Numbered from the stretch's first letter, positions 1-13,729 are shown. The stretch is DNA of 64,000 nt from Gambelia wislizenii (GCA_030847615.1 JAUMIR010000003.1:60373001-60437000); one strand, 5' to 3'. The notes: generated by a model not told the origin, from the letters alone. A program made the numbers and translations.

Positions 1-2760
1 GGGAACTGCTGTATCTTTACAAGATTTGTCCTTTTACTTTTTCAGGCTTTGTGTAGTCATAGAGGGAAAAGTCATACCTACAGTGCCCTTTACTTAAGGA
101 TATTGCACCGTTGGTTAAGTTCATATGCAGATTTCTCATATGAAAATATAGAACATTCCATGTGGCTCCAAGAGAACTTTCCATCATAATACAAAAGTCC
201 TGTCAAAAAATATTTTTCTCCCTTTCCTCCTCATATCCAGCTACATACTTCCATATGCAGCACCATCACATGTCATTTTCTTTTAACCTATCATTACCAA
301 TACTTGTTTGACTTTTAAAAGAGAGAATAGAATTCTGTCATTATTCCCATGACTTCTTGCCTACTGCCTTCTTTCATCCACTCTTCCAACATCTTCCTCC
401 CAAGTATTTCTACAATATAATCTTTCATGCCGTTTTATTCTTTTCTGAGAAGGCAGCTGATTCAGATAAGAGCTAAGTATTTTTTGAACTTCCCAGTTCT
501 TTCCTTAATGTTTTCATCTCCTGCAGAAGATTTGCCATTTTGATTTTTTTAAAGTTTGTAAAATTATGAGTCTTGTAAGACCTATCAATCTGACATGTTA
601 TTCCCTTTCCAGCAATCTTGTTGTGCATTATGTACTGTCTCCAGTGAACTAGAGCAAATAAAACTCTTTTTTTAAAAAATCAGAAGTATGTGCTTTTTAA
701 CCATTATCTCCCCCACCCCAAGTTCTATTGGGTACTAAATGCCAAAAGAATTTTTCTGCAAAAACGTATTTCATCTAATAACTTTAAATTATCTTTCTCT
801 TCCTGTTTTCTCCTCACCAAGGCATTGTTGATCCTAGAGTCTTTGTTCTAGATCCAGATCTGTCTTTGCCCTAGCCACAACATTCAGTTCTTCAAATAGC
901 CATGCTTCTGGGAGCAGATGTTCAAACCTAGTAGCAAAAGGGATTTTTTTTCAGAATTAGCAAAACATGGCTCCCCCACCCACCCTCAAAGCTAGTTGCA
1001 ATGGCTAGCAGCCTTGATGAAGAGGTATCTGTAGCTACTCAGCAATGGCAGCTATTGCTTTCCATGTCAGTGAGGCAGAAAATCCACACTTGGTTTTAGT
1101 TTTGAGCTTTAATGGAGCAATTCGAGGTACTGAACCTATTTGGGGGATAGACAAAAGTTCAAGTTAAAACCCAGAATGGATTTCCTACCCCAGTGACAAT
1201 GACATGGAAGAAACTACTTGCCACTGTTACTTAGCAGAGGACCAAGATAAGAATGGAATAAGCTGATCCTACTCAGTTTGCTCAGTTGAATCCCATCCCT
1301 AGAGAAAGGCAGGCTATAAAATACATACATACATACATACCTTGTGTTTGTGCTAGTGGAAGAGATACACTGAGAATTCCAAGGAAGCTGAAAACAAGGA
1401 GAGGTAAGCTGGAATGCATGTGTGTCTTGGCTCTTAGAGATAGTACAGATCTGCCACTGGCTTATTTTTTTTCTTTATGAAGAAATATAGCATCCTCTTG
1501 GGCTGGGAATGTATATTAGCTCTCATAAGGAAATGGCAAGTGTGTTCATTCCAAAAACATGAAAGTATTTGTATTTCAGCTGGCATATTATGAACTGGTG
1601 TGGTGTTATCATAAATACGGGAAGTACAAAAACAATGGATGTATCTGTCATGAGAACAACTCATATGGTTAGCAAATGTAGATTTCATCCTGAGATATCA
1701 GATCCAGACTGTTGATGGGGGGGCCCATGCCAAGGTCTGATGTGTTGTTGTTTTTTAACTGAAGGTCTCAGACTGCCACTTAACATTGCCATTCAAGTGA
1801 ATGCATCACATCTGAGAACAAAATAATTGTTCAGAGACTATGTCATGCATGAACATTGATTTCTCTAATGTAAGCACTATACAGTATGTTCAACAGGAGC
1901 ATCATTTCAACCCCTCCTGTTGCAGACAGGCCAAAACACAAAATAAAACACCCAACCCAACCCAAATATACCTAAATTACTCCACTTTACCAAAAGGTTT
2001 CTTTTTATCCTTTTTAAAAGAAAAAATTAGTGTACGTGGCCCTTTACATATTTAAATAAAACTGTTATCTAAAGGATTCACACACTTCCATTTAACCCCC
2101 CCCCCACATAAACACAGAGAGTAGTTCTGGGGCCACATACATCCTCCATGGTTCATTTTATAGCCTTTGCCCCCTTCAGACTTCCAAACCACCATTTTTC
2201 TGTCCAAAAAACAAAAAAGGGAAAATCACTTTTTTTACAAGTGACAGAAGTGTCACTTTTTAAATAAGCTGCAATCCCCATTCTTGTTTAACATCAGACA
2301 TTACTTTTCGAAACCAAAAGTGGACTTCTGCCCATTTTGATTTTTTTAAAATTTATGTTTTGGGAGGTTTTTCTGGCAGCCTGTGCAGCCTCCCAGGGAT
2401 CTTGGTACAGAATTTGGGCCCTGGACTTGCTGCAGTTTTCTATCCTGATCTAGAATGATATGCATGTACTCCCTGTTAGGGCTAAATCATCACAAGGTAG
2501 CTTCAGGCTTTTAAATATCTAAAATATGAATCATCATAGGAAATCATAACTATAAAATAGCAGTAAAATGCACAAACACATCATATAAATATGCCAGAAC
2601 TCATTATAAAAAGTAGGAAAGTATAACTATGAAATAGCAATCAAAATCAGATAAAAAAATTCATCTAGTTTAGCACCCGTTTAGACAACACCAATATAAT
2701 CTATTTTAGGGAAAAGTGACTTGGAAAAGTTAGCCTTTTGTGCCTCCAAAGTATAGCTCT
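1..2760. other. 3' flanking DNA, no gene seen
   Basis: AT-rich sequence with no coding signal on either strand. A short ATAC tetranucleotide tract lies at about 1320-1340 and a C-run near 2096. A near-duplicate of about 25 bases occurs around 2545 and 2620. The short open frames have no recognisable motifs. Confidence 0.6.
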
Positions 2761-2767
2761 GATAAAA

Positions 2768-2885
2768 ACATGAGAACATAAGAACATAAGCAATCTTATG
2801 GAACCAGGAACCTGCCTTGATCTAGCATCCTCTTTCCCACAGTCACCCGTGGGATGCCACGAAGCAGGACATGGAGATAAGAACA
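2768..2885 (-). repeat. CR1-like LINE 3' end or derived repeat
   Basis: The stretch begins with repeated AACATAAG units and continues with a segment resembling a common sauropsid repeat (gatctagcatcc, then cccacagtcacc). A related piece occurs at 22919-23100. The octamer at the edge resembles the tandem octamer that ends CR1 elements, here in reverse orientation. The family assignment is tentative. Confidence 0.45.
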
Positions 2886-3082
2886 GCTGCTTATCCTTAT
2901 GGTGGGTTTAAAACAAAACAAATATATAGCCTTCAGGAATACAATCATTGATGTTTAAATTACAGACTTGCAAGTGTAAAATGTAAATGCAGTATATATG
3001 TCTTTGTAAATATGTGAGTCATGTTGCCAGAGAGCTTGCTGTCAGCTATATGTTCACTAAGGGAAGACCCGTAACACACATA

Positions 3083-3295
3083 CAGTTCTCCCTTCATTTT
3101 CACTGGGGTTTGGTTCCAGGACCCGCTGGATACCAAAATCTGTGAATACTCAAGTCCCATTATATGCATTGGCATAGCAAAATGGTGTCCCTTATATAAG
3201 AACGCAAAATCAAGTTTTGCTTTTTGGATTATTATTTTTTAAAGAATATTTTCAAGCTGTGAATACTTAAATCTGTGGATACGTAGGGACAACTA
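3083..3295. mobile_element. Tigger-like (pogo) non-autonomous element
   Basis: Imperfect terminal inverted repeats (CAGTTCTCCCTTC at the left, GTAGGGACAACTA at the right) are flanked by TA on both sides, the target duplication used by Tc1/mariner-pogo elements. The interior keeps the typical 'ggttccaggacccgctggat' stretch known from Tigger-derived elements. It is about 213 bp and non-coding. Confidence 0.7.
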
Positions 3296-3299
3296 TACT

Positions 3300-5690
3300 T
3301 TGTGGATTTCATCCTGGAATCTTGAAACGGAATGCACTGATACGGCAATTAGTATATCGTGAGTGAATATGATATCATTATACATGTAGGAAATAACAAA
3401 ATTATGTTAAAGTGTCTGTCCTTAAAGGCAGCCTATGTAGTTGGCAAGCTGAACTTCAATTTTAGGCATCAGGGCAACAAGTTCTGATATACATTGCATA
3501 GGCTAAACATGCTAGTTTTTCTTGATACAGTACTTTATTTGAACAATCAGAATGAAGCTCATGCTAAGATTTCTCTGTTTTTGCACTTGTATGCCATGAT
3601 TCTTCCTTCAAGAGTTCAGGGAGGCTGAATCCTAAAAACACAATTCAGATTGGCACTGGTTGTGGGTTTCTAGGTTTCTTGATTGTCGACATTATCATTA
3701 TTACTTGGTAGAAAATGTTATGAACATTTTGGTAAACATCAATCCACTGTACCCTTTCTGGATCTCCTCAGTTCTCCTCTTTTTTGCCTTTGTTAAGCAC
3801 TGCAGTTAACCTGCCACTAGCTTAGTATCACCTCATGTATATCTATCTTCTTTGACTGCTTCATACTTTTAATGAAGTTGGTTTTTGCTAGAGAAAGTTT
3901 TTCTTATAAACATCTTGAAAATATCACTAGACTCTTTGCCTTCTTTACAAAGATGTTCTGTGTAGTTGTGCATAGCTTACTTCTGCAGAATTAGGAGTTA
4001 CACAGCACACTGAGAACATTCAAGTTCAGGAAGTCTGATTTAACTATGTCAAGTGCTGATCCCTTCTCTTCCTCAAGAGAAATGCTTGTGTTGGAAGTAA
4101 TCCTGCCATATATCTTTCCCGTGTACTTCTCAGATAAAGATGTTAGGTGGAACCAGACTACGATACTTTTACTTTAGTCCCATTAAAATCAATGAGACTT
4201 AAGCATGGCTTATGATGCTTATAATTTAGTCCCATGAAAATGAGACTTAAGCGTGGCTACAGTCTAGATCCAATCTATTATTAGTATGTTATTGGATCTA
4301 ACAACCACATGACAATAACCATAATGGCTATTTTTTTTAAAAAAGCCAATCTGTCACAACATTAGTCACTGATTTTCTAAAAGACCCATGTTTTTCAAGA
4401 TGAATTAGAAACACAAGCAGTAATATGGTTGCAATTATCCTCTGGATAAAAAAGACTTTATTTCAGTGACTGAATTTGTTGACCAGTCCAACAAGCAAAT
4501 GTTTCCTGTTTCATTTTGAATTCATATTTTTCAAAAATGCAACAGCTGTATTTACTCAGCTTTGCATTTATAACACAAAATCTGCTGGTTTCCAAAATCA
4601 GATGTGAAATTGGATGCAATTAGGTAATTTAGTATACAAAACAGATGCATTTCTCAACAATAGCTGGGCAGTTGGAAATGGCACCTGGTAACATTTGCTA
4701 TTGTCCCTGAGAATTGCTTCTCAATGTCCTTCGGAGTTTTGCATTCTATTTTGTATTTCTTTCACAGCTTTCAAAGGTAATTTGCAGTAGGAAAGGAAGG
4801 CACTCTTGATGTACACAGATCTGATGTTTTTGTGTATTCATCTTATATATCTTTACAATAAAACCCAATGGGAAATTGAAATGACCCCCTCATGAGCCAG
4901 AAAGCTATTGCAAAAGTTCCCAAGTCTCCTTAGAAAGCTGAATGCTTCCCTCTGAAACATCTGATTATAAAGAGGGTTGGGGTGGAGGAGGGAAAGAAAT
5001 GGATTAAGATAGGGTGTCCAGCCTTGAGGAATCAAAAGTGGGAAACAGCAATCATGAGTCTCTGATTGAAAGTGACCTAGTTTACAAAAGTAGTATACAG
5101 TACGTCAAAAAGCATCAAGAAGAACTCATGCCACAGTTACAAAAGTAGTTGTATGTTTCTGCATTAGCAACTAAATACAGAACATTCACCTTTGGGAAAC
5201 ACATCTCCTGAAATATCCAGCAGATCCTGAAATATCACACATATCCTGAAATATCTAGCAGATTTACGCAGTCTCTATGTACTTTCTCTTTAGAATGAGA
5301 TAAGACAACATCTATATTCTTCTGTTCTTTTAAAAAATGGCAACTGCAGCAAAGATTATTTGAATTGGGACTATGAAGTAAGGGAGAGAGAATATCTATT
5401 TTCCCTGTATGTTGCTTGTACATTTTACTCCATGTGGCATTTGCCATTTTAAAATGTGTTAAAAAAAATTCCATAGCTTTCTGGTTGTCTTGTTTAATTT
5501 AGACCTTAATTTAGTTTAGACTTCTCCAGTCTCCATGGTTATAGAAGCCAAAGCTTAGGGGTGTCTACCGTACTTTTCACCAGCTGATTATTCAATGCCA
5601 GGTTCAAAACCGCATCCATCTAATATGGGGTTTACAGTATTGGAAGGAACTCAGTCTTAATAAATATATTAAAATTCAAGTAATAAATTT
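3300..5690. other. 3' flanking DNA, no gene seen
   Basis: There is no coding signal. Around 4165-4260 a short unit containing 'agtcccat' followed by 'gagacttaag' occurs twice, a small imperfect duplication of an interspersed repeat. The rest is unremarkable AT-rich sequence. Confidence 0.55.
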
Positions 5691-5694
5691 GATT

Positions 5695-6110
5695 GTTTGT
5701 TTACATGATATCTTGACTTCCTTTCCAATGTGTGACCCAAGGCAGCTGACAAACTTGAGCTACAACAAATACAGTTAAAACTATGGATAGTACAATTAAA
5801 AAAAAACACCAATTAAACAATCATTTTAAAAATATTAATTTAAAACAGTTTTTAAAAGGCAGTTAAAATAAAACAATAATGACATACATTCCAATACAAA
5901 TGCAATGTCCCCCAATGAAATGACCTTCTGCAACTGACAGTCAACACTCAAGGGCCTGGATAAATAAGATAAATAGAACAGAAGGTGGAAGGGGAGTGGA
6001 GAGGAGGGCCAAATTTCCATGGGGAGGGAATTCCACAGTCTGAGACCAGTCACTAGGGAGGTTTTTTCCTACATCTTCACCAAACCTGCTTGTTATGCTG
6101 GAAGGGAATG
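5695..6110 (-). mobile_element. LINE 3' end (L2/CR1-type), decayed
   Basis: Read on the minus strand, the peptide at about 6053-5990 contains RLWNSLPMEI, like the C-terminal end of Jockey-superfamily ORF2 proteins. It is followed by an AT-rich 3' region with the usual 'cagctgccttgggtc' block near 5740. No intact ORF remains. Confidence 0.55.
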
Positions 6111-8190
6111 AAGGAAAGCTCTCTCCTGAGCATCTTAAAACTTGGGCAAGCTCATATTGGGATATACACTATCTTTCAGACAGCCTGGACCCAAGTTGTG
6201 TAGGCAAATAACTTGCTATCATTAACAGAAAAAGAAGAAATAGAAGAGAGATTTTTGTGTTTTTAAAGTATTTTATTATTAATAATAGACAACAAGAAAT
6301 AAAAAAGGTAATATGAAATAACATTATCAACTGACAACAGTTATATACATGGTAGTTCAGCATAGACAGAGATTTGTTTTTAATTAAAATTGGTACATGT
6401 GCAAAATATTTTTTCAGTTTAACCCCCCCCCTTACACACCCACATACAGAGAGAGAGAGAGAGAGAGACTGGGGGGGCGGATTGTTCAGGATTGAATATC
6501 GTGTTACTATGATTTTCTGGTTAGAGGTTGTGCTGCCAAGTGTTCTGTTCAGAGCAGTGGTCCCAGGCACATGAGGCCTAGCAAGAGTAGAGGAGTGTTA
6601 GGCACAACTTCAGGTTCCTGCAAGGAAAGCAAGAAAAAATCAAATAAATCCAGTGCTCTGATTTCAGCTAGGCAACATCAATTGAGGCATCATTCAGATT
6701 ACAGATAAGGCAGAGTCAGCACCCTGGATAGCTCCATGTGTAGTTTAGGCTAAAGAAGCATAGAAGGATGATCAAATGCAGCTTCAGGAGCAAGTGAACA
6801 AAAAGTGAACCTTAAATAGAGCTGCAGCGCCTTCTGTGTGACGAGCTCTCTGTCATTTCATTTAAACCCTCTTCATTTCAAGAGGACTTAGGTCTGATTC
6901 AGTAGCCATTAGTTTTAACAGTGCAGGGAAGGCTGTCGTTCTGGTGTGGCTTCTGGGCTAGAGTCAGAAGAGACTGAGAATGACAACACACTTGGCTCAA
7001 GCTAGAGAGGGCCTGGCAAAACACACTCTTTTTGCACTGGAGTTTCTGGGGCAGTGCAGAAATGTGGAGCTCGTTTTGAGATCAAATTGCTTGCCCACTC
7101 TGCTGCTTCTGCTGAATATACAACCTCATCCCACAAAGCGCGGGAGTTGTACCCTGGGGTCATAACAGCAAGGTACCTTGTGGGATCAGTTTAGATGGCG
7201 AATAGTAGGCAAATGTTATAAGCTATTTATTTAATTACTTGGAGATATTTTTAAAAAAGCAAACTCCAGTGCATAACATATGATGCATATTTTTAGAAAT
7301 GTTTCTCTTTGCAAACCTAGCACAAAAATATGTAGGCAAAAACAGCTGGCATACTACTTGACAACACACAGAATACGAGACCAAGCTATCGTTGCTTTCT
7401 TAAGCATTTTAAGACAATTACATTGGGAAAAATGGCATTTGATGACAATTCAAAAGTAGTTTAGGGAGCAAAAGGGACATAAATGTACTGTTGATAAGAA
7501 AGTTATATAAAGTTATGGCATGTGTGATTTAAATCAACAGATGATAGGTAGAAAAATAGATAGATAGATAGGCAGACAGATGAAAGAGAGAGATTAAAAG
7601 TAAGAGAAAAAAATTAAATTTGTTTTCTTTAGACTACTACATTGTTAACAATGTTAACTTGTTCATTAAAAAGAACAATAATGAGAATATCTTTCAAGAT
7701 TAAATATAGTTTTCCCCCCCATATATTTTATATTTTACAAAATGAAAAGAAATATCAGGACGGATAAATCCTGAAACTTGTGGGAGGAGAGGTGAGGAGA
7801 TAATGTTCCTCTGACAGCCAAACATGAAGGTGGTGATGATGGTGAGTGATTTCAGAGGGCTTTTCATACCTGTGAATCCTTGGTTTTTCACTGACACTAA
7901 GTGGCAAGCTCAGGTATATCAGTTCCAGGGCTGGTATATCTGACAAGGCCAGGTGAAGGAATGAAGAAGCGGCAGCAGCTCCAGTGGATGGGGGAAGCAT
8001 TGAGTTCTTTAGGATTCATGGGATTATACTTAATTTTAATTATTATAAATTATCTTCAGCAGTAAAAGAAATGTTTTATCTTTAAGCCAGAAGGAGGTAT
8101 TTGTTTCTGTTGTTTGGTGCATCAATATACGATTTAATGGCTTTCTTTTCTAGATTTCCCCCCCCCTCCCCTAATAACTGATGGCTTTAA
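6110..8190. other. 3' flanking DNA, no gene seen
   Basis: There is no supported gene. It contains a C-run followed by a short GA tract (6423-6468), a TAGA tetranucleotide tract at about 7557-7571, and AT-rich filler. The 133-codon minus-strand open frame across 6169-6570 runs through low-complexity sequence and has no domain. Confidence 0.55.
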
Positions 8191-8194
8191 AGCA

Positions 8195-8560
8195 CGGGTG
8201 GGGATATGGGGTCATTTGGAGATATTTGGAGGTGGGGCTTTGAAGGGAGTTTTCTATTGCTGGAATGTATTTTTCCTTCCTGGTGTGTTTTTGAAATGGT
8301 CTGGGAGGCAAAAATCACTCAAAAAGCTCACCCTCAAAAAATAAAGAATAAAAATTGGGGCTTCAGGGGTCTTTGGAGGACATGCAGCCCCCAGACCCTA
8401 CTTCTGCATCCTCTCCTAGACTCCCAAAGCTCCTGAAAACTCCCCATCCTCTAAATTTTTTTTTTTGGATGTGTGTGTGAGATTTTTGGGTGATTTTTAC
8501 CTCCAAGCAATGGCAAAACCACATTGGGAAGGCAAAAACATACAGCAACAGAAAATTTCG
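8195..8560. repeat. Imperfect foldback element
   Basis: The left arm (about 8309-8390, containing caaaaatcactcaaaaa) is roughly complementary to the right arm (about 8420-8500, containing ttttgggtgatttttacc). A poly-T stretch lies at 8457-8466. This is a degraded inverted-repeat DNA element. Similar wording occurs in 33.8-34.1 kb and 51.6-51.7 kb, suggesting one family. Confidence 0.4.
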
Positions 8561-8639
8561 CATCCGCAAATAACTCCAGATGCTGCCTTCTTTGTCCCTA
8601 TCCCAGCCAAATGGTTTACAGGGAGTGGTACTGCAGGTG

Positions 8640-10765
8640 TTGGCGATGATTGGCCCCTGCTCTTCACTTTATACCAGCCTCCCTATTTTACATCAAGACA
8701 CCATATTGTCTTAAGTTTTGATTTGGTTAATATAGTAAGGTGTTCTATAAGTAACAGTCCTACACCCTTTTAGTTTGTAGGTTGGGATCAAACCGTCCCT
8801 ATGTTAGTACTTTGTTAGCATGTGTTTGTCTAGGATAGTTTTAGTTGGGGGAGGGGAGGCACTAGTATAGGAGGGGAATTGTGAGGTCTATGTTGGTTTG
8901 TGTGTTTTATGTATAATATGTTTTGTATTATGTTTAGTTTTCCCTTATATGTTGTTTTTAGATTATAAAATAATTGTTTAATACACACACACACACACAC
9001 ACACAGAGATTGAAACCATAATGTCTGTGTTTGAGTGTTTTGCTTTGGGCCCTAATACAAGTTGATTCCTTATGTTTTCATCAGAAGTATTTTGATGCTT
9101 CACATTTTTTTAAACAGAAAAAATCATATTATTTGGGATTTGAAAGTTACTGGGAAGGAAAGACTTCAACAGGCAATTCAAAATCACTAGGCATTACGCC
9201 AGAAGTTGTGGGTTGGTGTGAAGCAGGGTGGTGTTGTGGATAAATACACACATTCATTTGATTTATAGTACAGTAAACCTTTCACCCAAGCTTGCAATTA
9301 AACAGAAAAAATACAGTTAGAACATAACATGAATGAACACATAAACAATTGAAACACAAATTAGAAAACATAGGGTCAATGTGTGACCATAGCTGGTATC
9401 CAGTGCAATACCACAGGTCAGCTTCTGGGGGTTGAAGATGCTGTCTTTTAGCTATCTGCTAGGCATGAAAACTGATTTATGAATATTATGGTCTGAATGC
9501 TAGACAGGCTGGGCAAGTTCTGGGTTTAAATCAAGAGCCAGAAGTCTCAGCTGACAGTTAGAGAATGTGACCTTTGCAGGAATATCTAGTGTTTGGCTGG
9601 GTATACTCTGACTTGTACCAAAAACTGTAGGATCAAGACTGAAGGTGTAACTCATTCTGAAGTTGGTGTGATGATAAATGGAAAAGGTAGTCAATTTGCA
9701 GACGTCTCCTTAAACTTCAGGAAAAGTCATCCTTCATAAAGAGGCAGACCTCCATCTACTAAGCAAAGAAATGCCACCTCAGACATGGATGGTTGCCAAC
9801 GACATCCAAGTAGAAAGAGAAGCACTTCATGTGGTATGCAGCTGGAACCTAGATTGGGCTCAGACTTAGACTCAGTCCTGAGAGGAACTTTGAGTAGGTT
9901 GTCTTCCCAAACTTGACATTTCTGACATGAGTGGACCTCATGCAGGAGCAGTTAAATATGTATATAAGCTATCCAAGGTGACTATTGTTCTGTCCTTACT
10001 ACACTGAATTTTGCAAGGTCACTATTGTGATACAATTGTATTGGGAAGCATACCTTTTTGACTACAACTCCCAAAGTCCTCCAATGAGCATGAATAGTGG
10101 TAATGAGAGCTGTAGAAAGTAAATTTTTCAGGGTTGAGACTCCACTAGGAAGTGGCAGTGTGGATTGAGGAGCAATATTGTCTGACTTCCGTGAAATAAT
10201 TGCACATCAATTCATGAGGAGAGGAGGGGTGAGGTAAGGTGAGAGGAGAGGAGGGGAGAGCAGACATGATTGTACAGGGTTTGCCATCCCTTTTAAAACT
10301 GTAAAAAAAAATAGCCAATAACGGACAGAAAAAAAAATGATTAAGCCACTGAATCAGCAAAATGTTACCCATTCCATTCTATTCAACAGTATGTGAACTG
10401 AATCATAGCTGCATCAGACTGTTGATGGGCATATTTAACAGTTTGTGCATGATGTCTACTGATGTGAAGAATGTGGCACATGAGGACAGGACTCTCACAA
10501 AGCCCATAACTGGGATTGTGTCTGAAATATGTCTAGAGGTTCAGAACTAGCTCTGAGATACTGATGTAAGAATAAACACAGCATACGCCCCTAAAAGTGT
10601 GTGGGTTTTTTTTTACATTTCCACTCCAATTGCCATCCTTTCAAGTCTCCTATTAGCTGTGTCACATAAACTTAATATGGACACTTTTAGCCCCCTTTGT
10701 AGCCATCCACCCTTATTATGTGGCCCTCCTTCCTAACTATTCTTAATTTCACCTGAAGACAGTTT
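8640..10765. other. 3' flanking DNA with CA microsatellite
   Basis: No gene was recognised. A CA dinucleotide tract occupies 8982-9005. A short 'gactacaactccca' motif near 10060 is a remnant typical of hAT-derived elements. The rest is unassigned. Confidence 0.5.
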
Positions 10766-10767
10766 TA

Positions 10768-11232
10768 GGAGATTACCAGATGGGGACAAAAAAATAAGTC
10801 CCCGTCTTGCTACATCCTGTCCCACCCCACTCCTGTTCCTGTAACTGATTGAATGAAAATTTTTCAGACACCTACCTTGCCACATGATTAAAAGTCCTCC
10901 TCTCTCCTCCGGCAGCCCAGGAGTGGATGCAGCCCTTGAGGAGCTGAATTCACTTCCTGGAAACGAAATCCCAGCTGTTTTTGCAAGAGGATGGTTGTGC
11001 GGAAAATTTAAAAATAAAGAGAAAAGAAAACATTAAAAAAGCATAGAAACACACTTTAAAAACACCAAGTAACCTGGGGAGGGTACAAAAAAGGCTGTCA
11101 CTTACCTGGATGTCCTGTTTGCACCAGGAAGTGTTCGACATGTACCTCCCACTGTGGCTGGCATTGTGCCAGCAAAACGGGGCTCCTTTTCACTCACCCA
11201 TCATTCCATGACAGGAACAGAATGGGCAATCT
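10768..11232 (-). mobile_element. Harbinger-like MITE, third copy, diverged
   Basis: The left edge TTA followed by GGAGATTACCAGATGGGG resembles the termini of the elements at 15033 and 31020. On the minus strand the interior has the shared core: cacttcctgg, then ggacatccaggtaagtgacag, then a short AT-rich stretch. The right edge is uncertain. Confidence 0.55.
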
Positions 11233-12674
11233 ATTGATGCTTAAACTAACCATGTCCAAGGTATTCAGAGCCTCTCTCAGATGCTTGCCAATTTTGGTCT
11301 TTTCAGACAAGTGGCTCTTCTGTATTAAGAAAGTTTGGGGACATTATTGACAGGTGTGAAGGAAATGTTGGGTGTTACTGAGGAAAAGTGGTAGACGGGG
11401 GTAGAGTTAAAATATTTCTTCTGTAAATCACCACCTCTTGATGCAGCTATCCAATACAGAAGTGATTGCAATCATGTTGGAAATACAAGTTGGCACGTAC
11501 TTGGGCCTAAGAAGCTGTTACTATGAAGCTATGCAGGTTACTTTTCATTGTTACACCTACTCCACCCCCAGATGTTCTACCAGAAGAAGAGAATATGGAG
11601 AAGGGATCATAGAAGCATAGTTGAATGACACCATCCAGCCTTCATTTAAAAATCTCCAAAGAAGGAGATTCCACTACACTCTGAAGAATTGTATTCCACT
11701 ATCAATCTGTCTTACTGCCAGGAATTTCTTTCTAATGTTTAGGTGGAATCTCTTTTTCCTGTAGTTTGAGTCCATTGCTCCATGTCCTAGTCTCTGGAGT
11801 AACAGAAAAAAGCTTGCTCCCTCTTCAGTATTACATTCTTTCAAGTATTTAAGGCTATCATGCCACCTCTTAACCTTCTCTTCTCCAGGCTAAACATACC
11901 CAGCTCCTAAGCTGCTCCTCATAGGGCATGGCTTCCAGACCTTTCACCATTTTAGTCACCCTTCTCTGGACACATTTCAATATCCTTCTTGAATTGTGGT
12001 GCTCAGAACTGGAAACAGTATTCCAGGTGAGGTTTGACCAAAGCAGAATAAAGTGGTACTAATAACATCCCTTGATCTAGACACTATCCTCCTATTGATG
12101 CAGCCCAGAACCGCATTGGCTTTTAAACTGCCACATCACACTGTTGGCTGATGTTCAGCTTGTGGTCTACTAAGACGCCTAGATCCCTGCATTTCATTTT
12201 ATTCCCTGCCTAAATGAAGTACGTTACTTTTCTCCTTGTTGAAATTAATTTTGTTAGTTTGTTAGTTTTGGTCCAGCTCTCCAAGCTGTTAAGGTCATTT
12301 TGAATTCTGAGTCTGTCTAGCCACACTTTGCCCCTCCTAATTTGGTGCCATCTGCAAATTTGATAAGCATGCCCTCTATTCCATCATCCAACTCATTGAT
12401 AAAAATATTGAATAGCACTGGGCTCAAGAGAGAACCCTGTAGCATCCTGCTAGTCACTTCTCTCCAGGATGAAGAGGAGCCATTGGTGAATAGCCTTTGG
12501 GTTTGGTCAGTCAGCAAATTGCAAATCCAACTAACAGTAACATTGTCTAGGCCACATTTTATTACGTAGCTTAATTGCAAGAATATATTGGGTGTCTTTG
12601 CTGAATGCCTTACTGAAGTCAAGATATGATACATCCACATCATTTCCCTCATCTATCAAGTATGTAACTCTATC

Positions 12675-12684
12675 AAAAAAAAAA

Positions 12685-12741
<57 letters not shown>

Positions 12742-12895
12742 AGATTAGTCTGGCATGACTTGTTTTTGAGAAACGCATGTTGACTTTTATTTTAATTTAA
12801 TTTTTAATTTAATTAGGTATTTATACCCCACCCTTCAGCCACAATGGCTATCAGAGCGGCTTACAAATTGTTTTAAGCAATATCATCTACACTGC
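12675..12895. repeat. Poly-A/GA microsatellite plus LINE 3' tail fragment
   Basis: A run of about 19 A and then about 22 GA dinucleotides (12675-12738) is followed by a minus-strand LINE tail: AT-rich sequence, then 'tttataccccacccttcagcc' and a 'gcggcttacaa' block at about 12815-12870. The latter matches the 3' ends of L2/CR1-type LINEs. It interrupts the CR1 RT region. Confidence 0.6.
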
Positions 12896-13178
12896 ATTAA
12901 GCAGTTTCCAATGTGTGTTAGCTAACTGTGTGATCACAGTATCTGTTTCTAAGTACTTACAGATTGTCTGTTGAATGATCTGCTCTAGAATCTTTCTAGA
13001 TATTGTTCTCAGGCTGACTGGCAGATAATTATTTGGGTCCTCTTTTCTTTTTTTGAAGATGAGGACAACATTTACTCTACTCTTCTGGGACTTCTCCCAT
13101 TCTCTAGGAATTCTCAAAGACTATTGCCAGTGTTTCTGAGATTACTCCTGCCAGTCCTTTTAGTACCTTTCGGATGTA

Positions 13179-13729
13179 CAGTCATTCCTTCACATTTGCA
13201 GGGGTTAGGTTCAGCAGACCCCCGTGAATGTGAAAATTCTGTATATGAGAGCCCTCCCCCACCCTCCCAAAGCGACCATGGGGCCCCGCCATTGCTTCCC
13301 CCATCTCCCCCTCCCTCCCTAAGCGACCACGGGGTCTCTGGAGGCCCCGTCATCACTTCCCCATGCCTCCCCCCTCCCTCCCAAAGTGACCACAGGGTCT
13401 CTGGAGGCCCCGTCATTGCTTCCCCCGCCCTCCCAAAGTGACTACGGGGCCTCCGGAGGCCCTGTCGTCACCTCCCCCACCCTCCCAAAGAGACCACGGG
13501 GCCTTTGGAGGCACCGTCATCGCTTCCCCCCACCTCCCCCTGCCCTCCTGAAGAGACCACAGGGTCTCCGAAGGCCCCGTGGTTGCTTCCCCCCACCCTT
13601 CCCAAGCGACCACAGGGCCTCCAGAGGCCCCATTGTTGTTTCCCCCTGCTTTCCCCGGCCTCCCCTTGCGGCAAACCATGAATATGCGGAACTGCGAGTG
13701 TGGAGGCCATGAATGTGGAGGGAGGACTG
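13179..13729. mobile_element. Tigger-like element with GC-rich minisatellite core
   Basis: The terminal inverted repeats are CAGTCATTCCTTCACATTTGC at the left (reading inward) and its imperfect complement ATGAATGTGGAGGGAGGACTG at the right. TA flanks both ends (13177-13178, 13730-13731). The ends resemble Tigger/pogo elements ('ggggttaggttc' follows the left repeat). The core is a tandem array of about 60-bp GC-rich units, each with a 'gaccacggggcct' segment and a 'ccccgtcat' segment. Long open frames on both strands here are by-products of the array, not genes. Confidence 0.75.

Noticed and set aside
8195..8773. Plus-strand open frames of 76 and 102 codons as a small gene
   Set aside because: They run through foldback repeat arms and a poly-T tract, with no motif.
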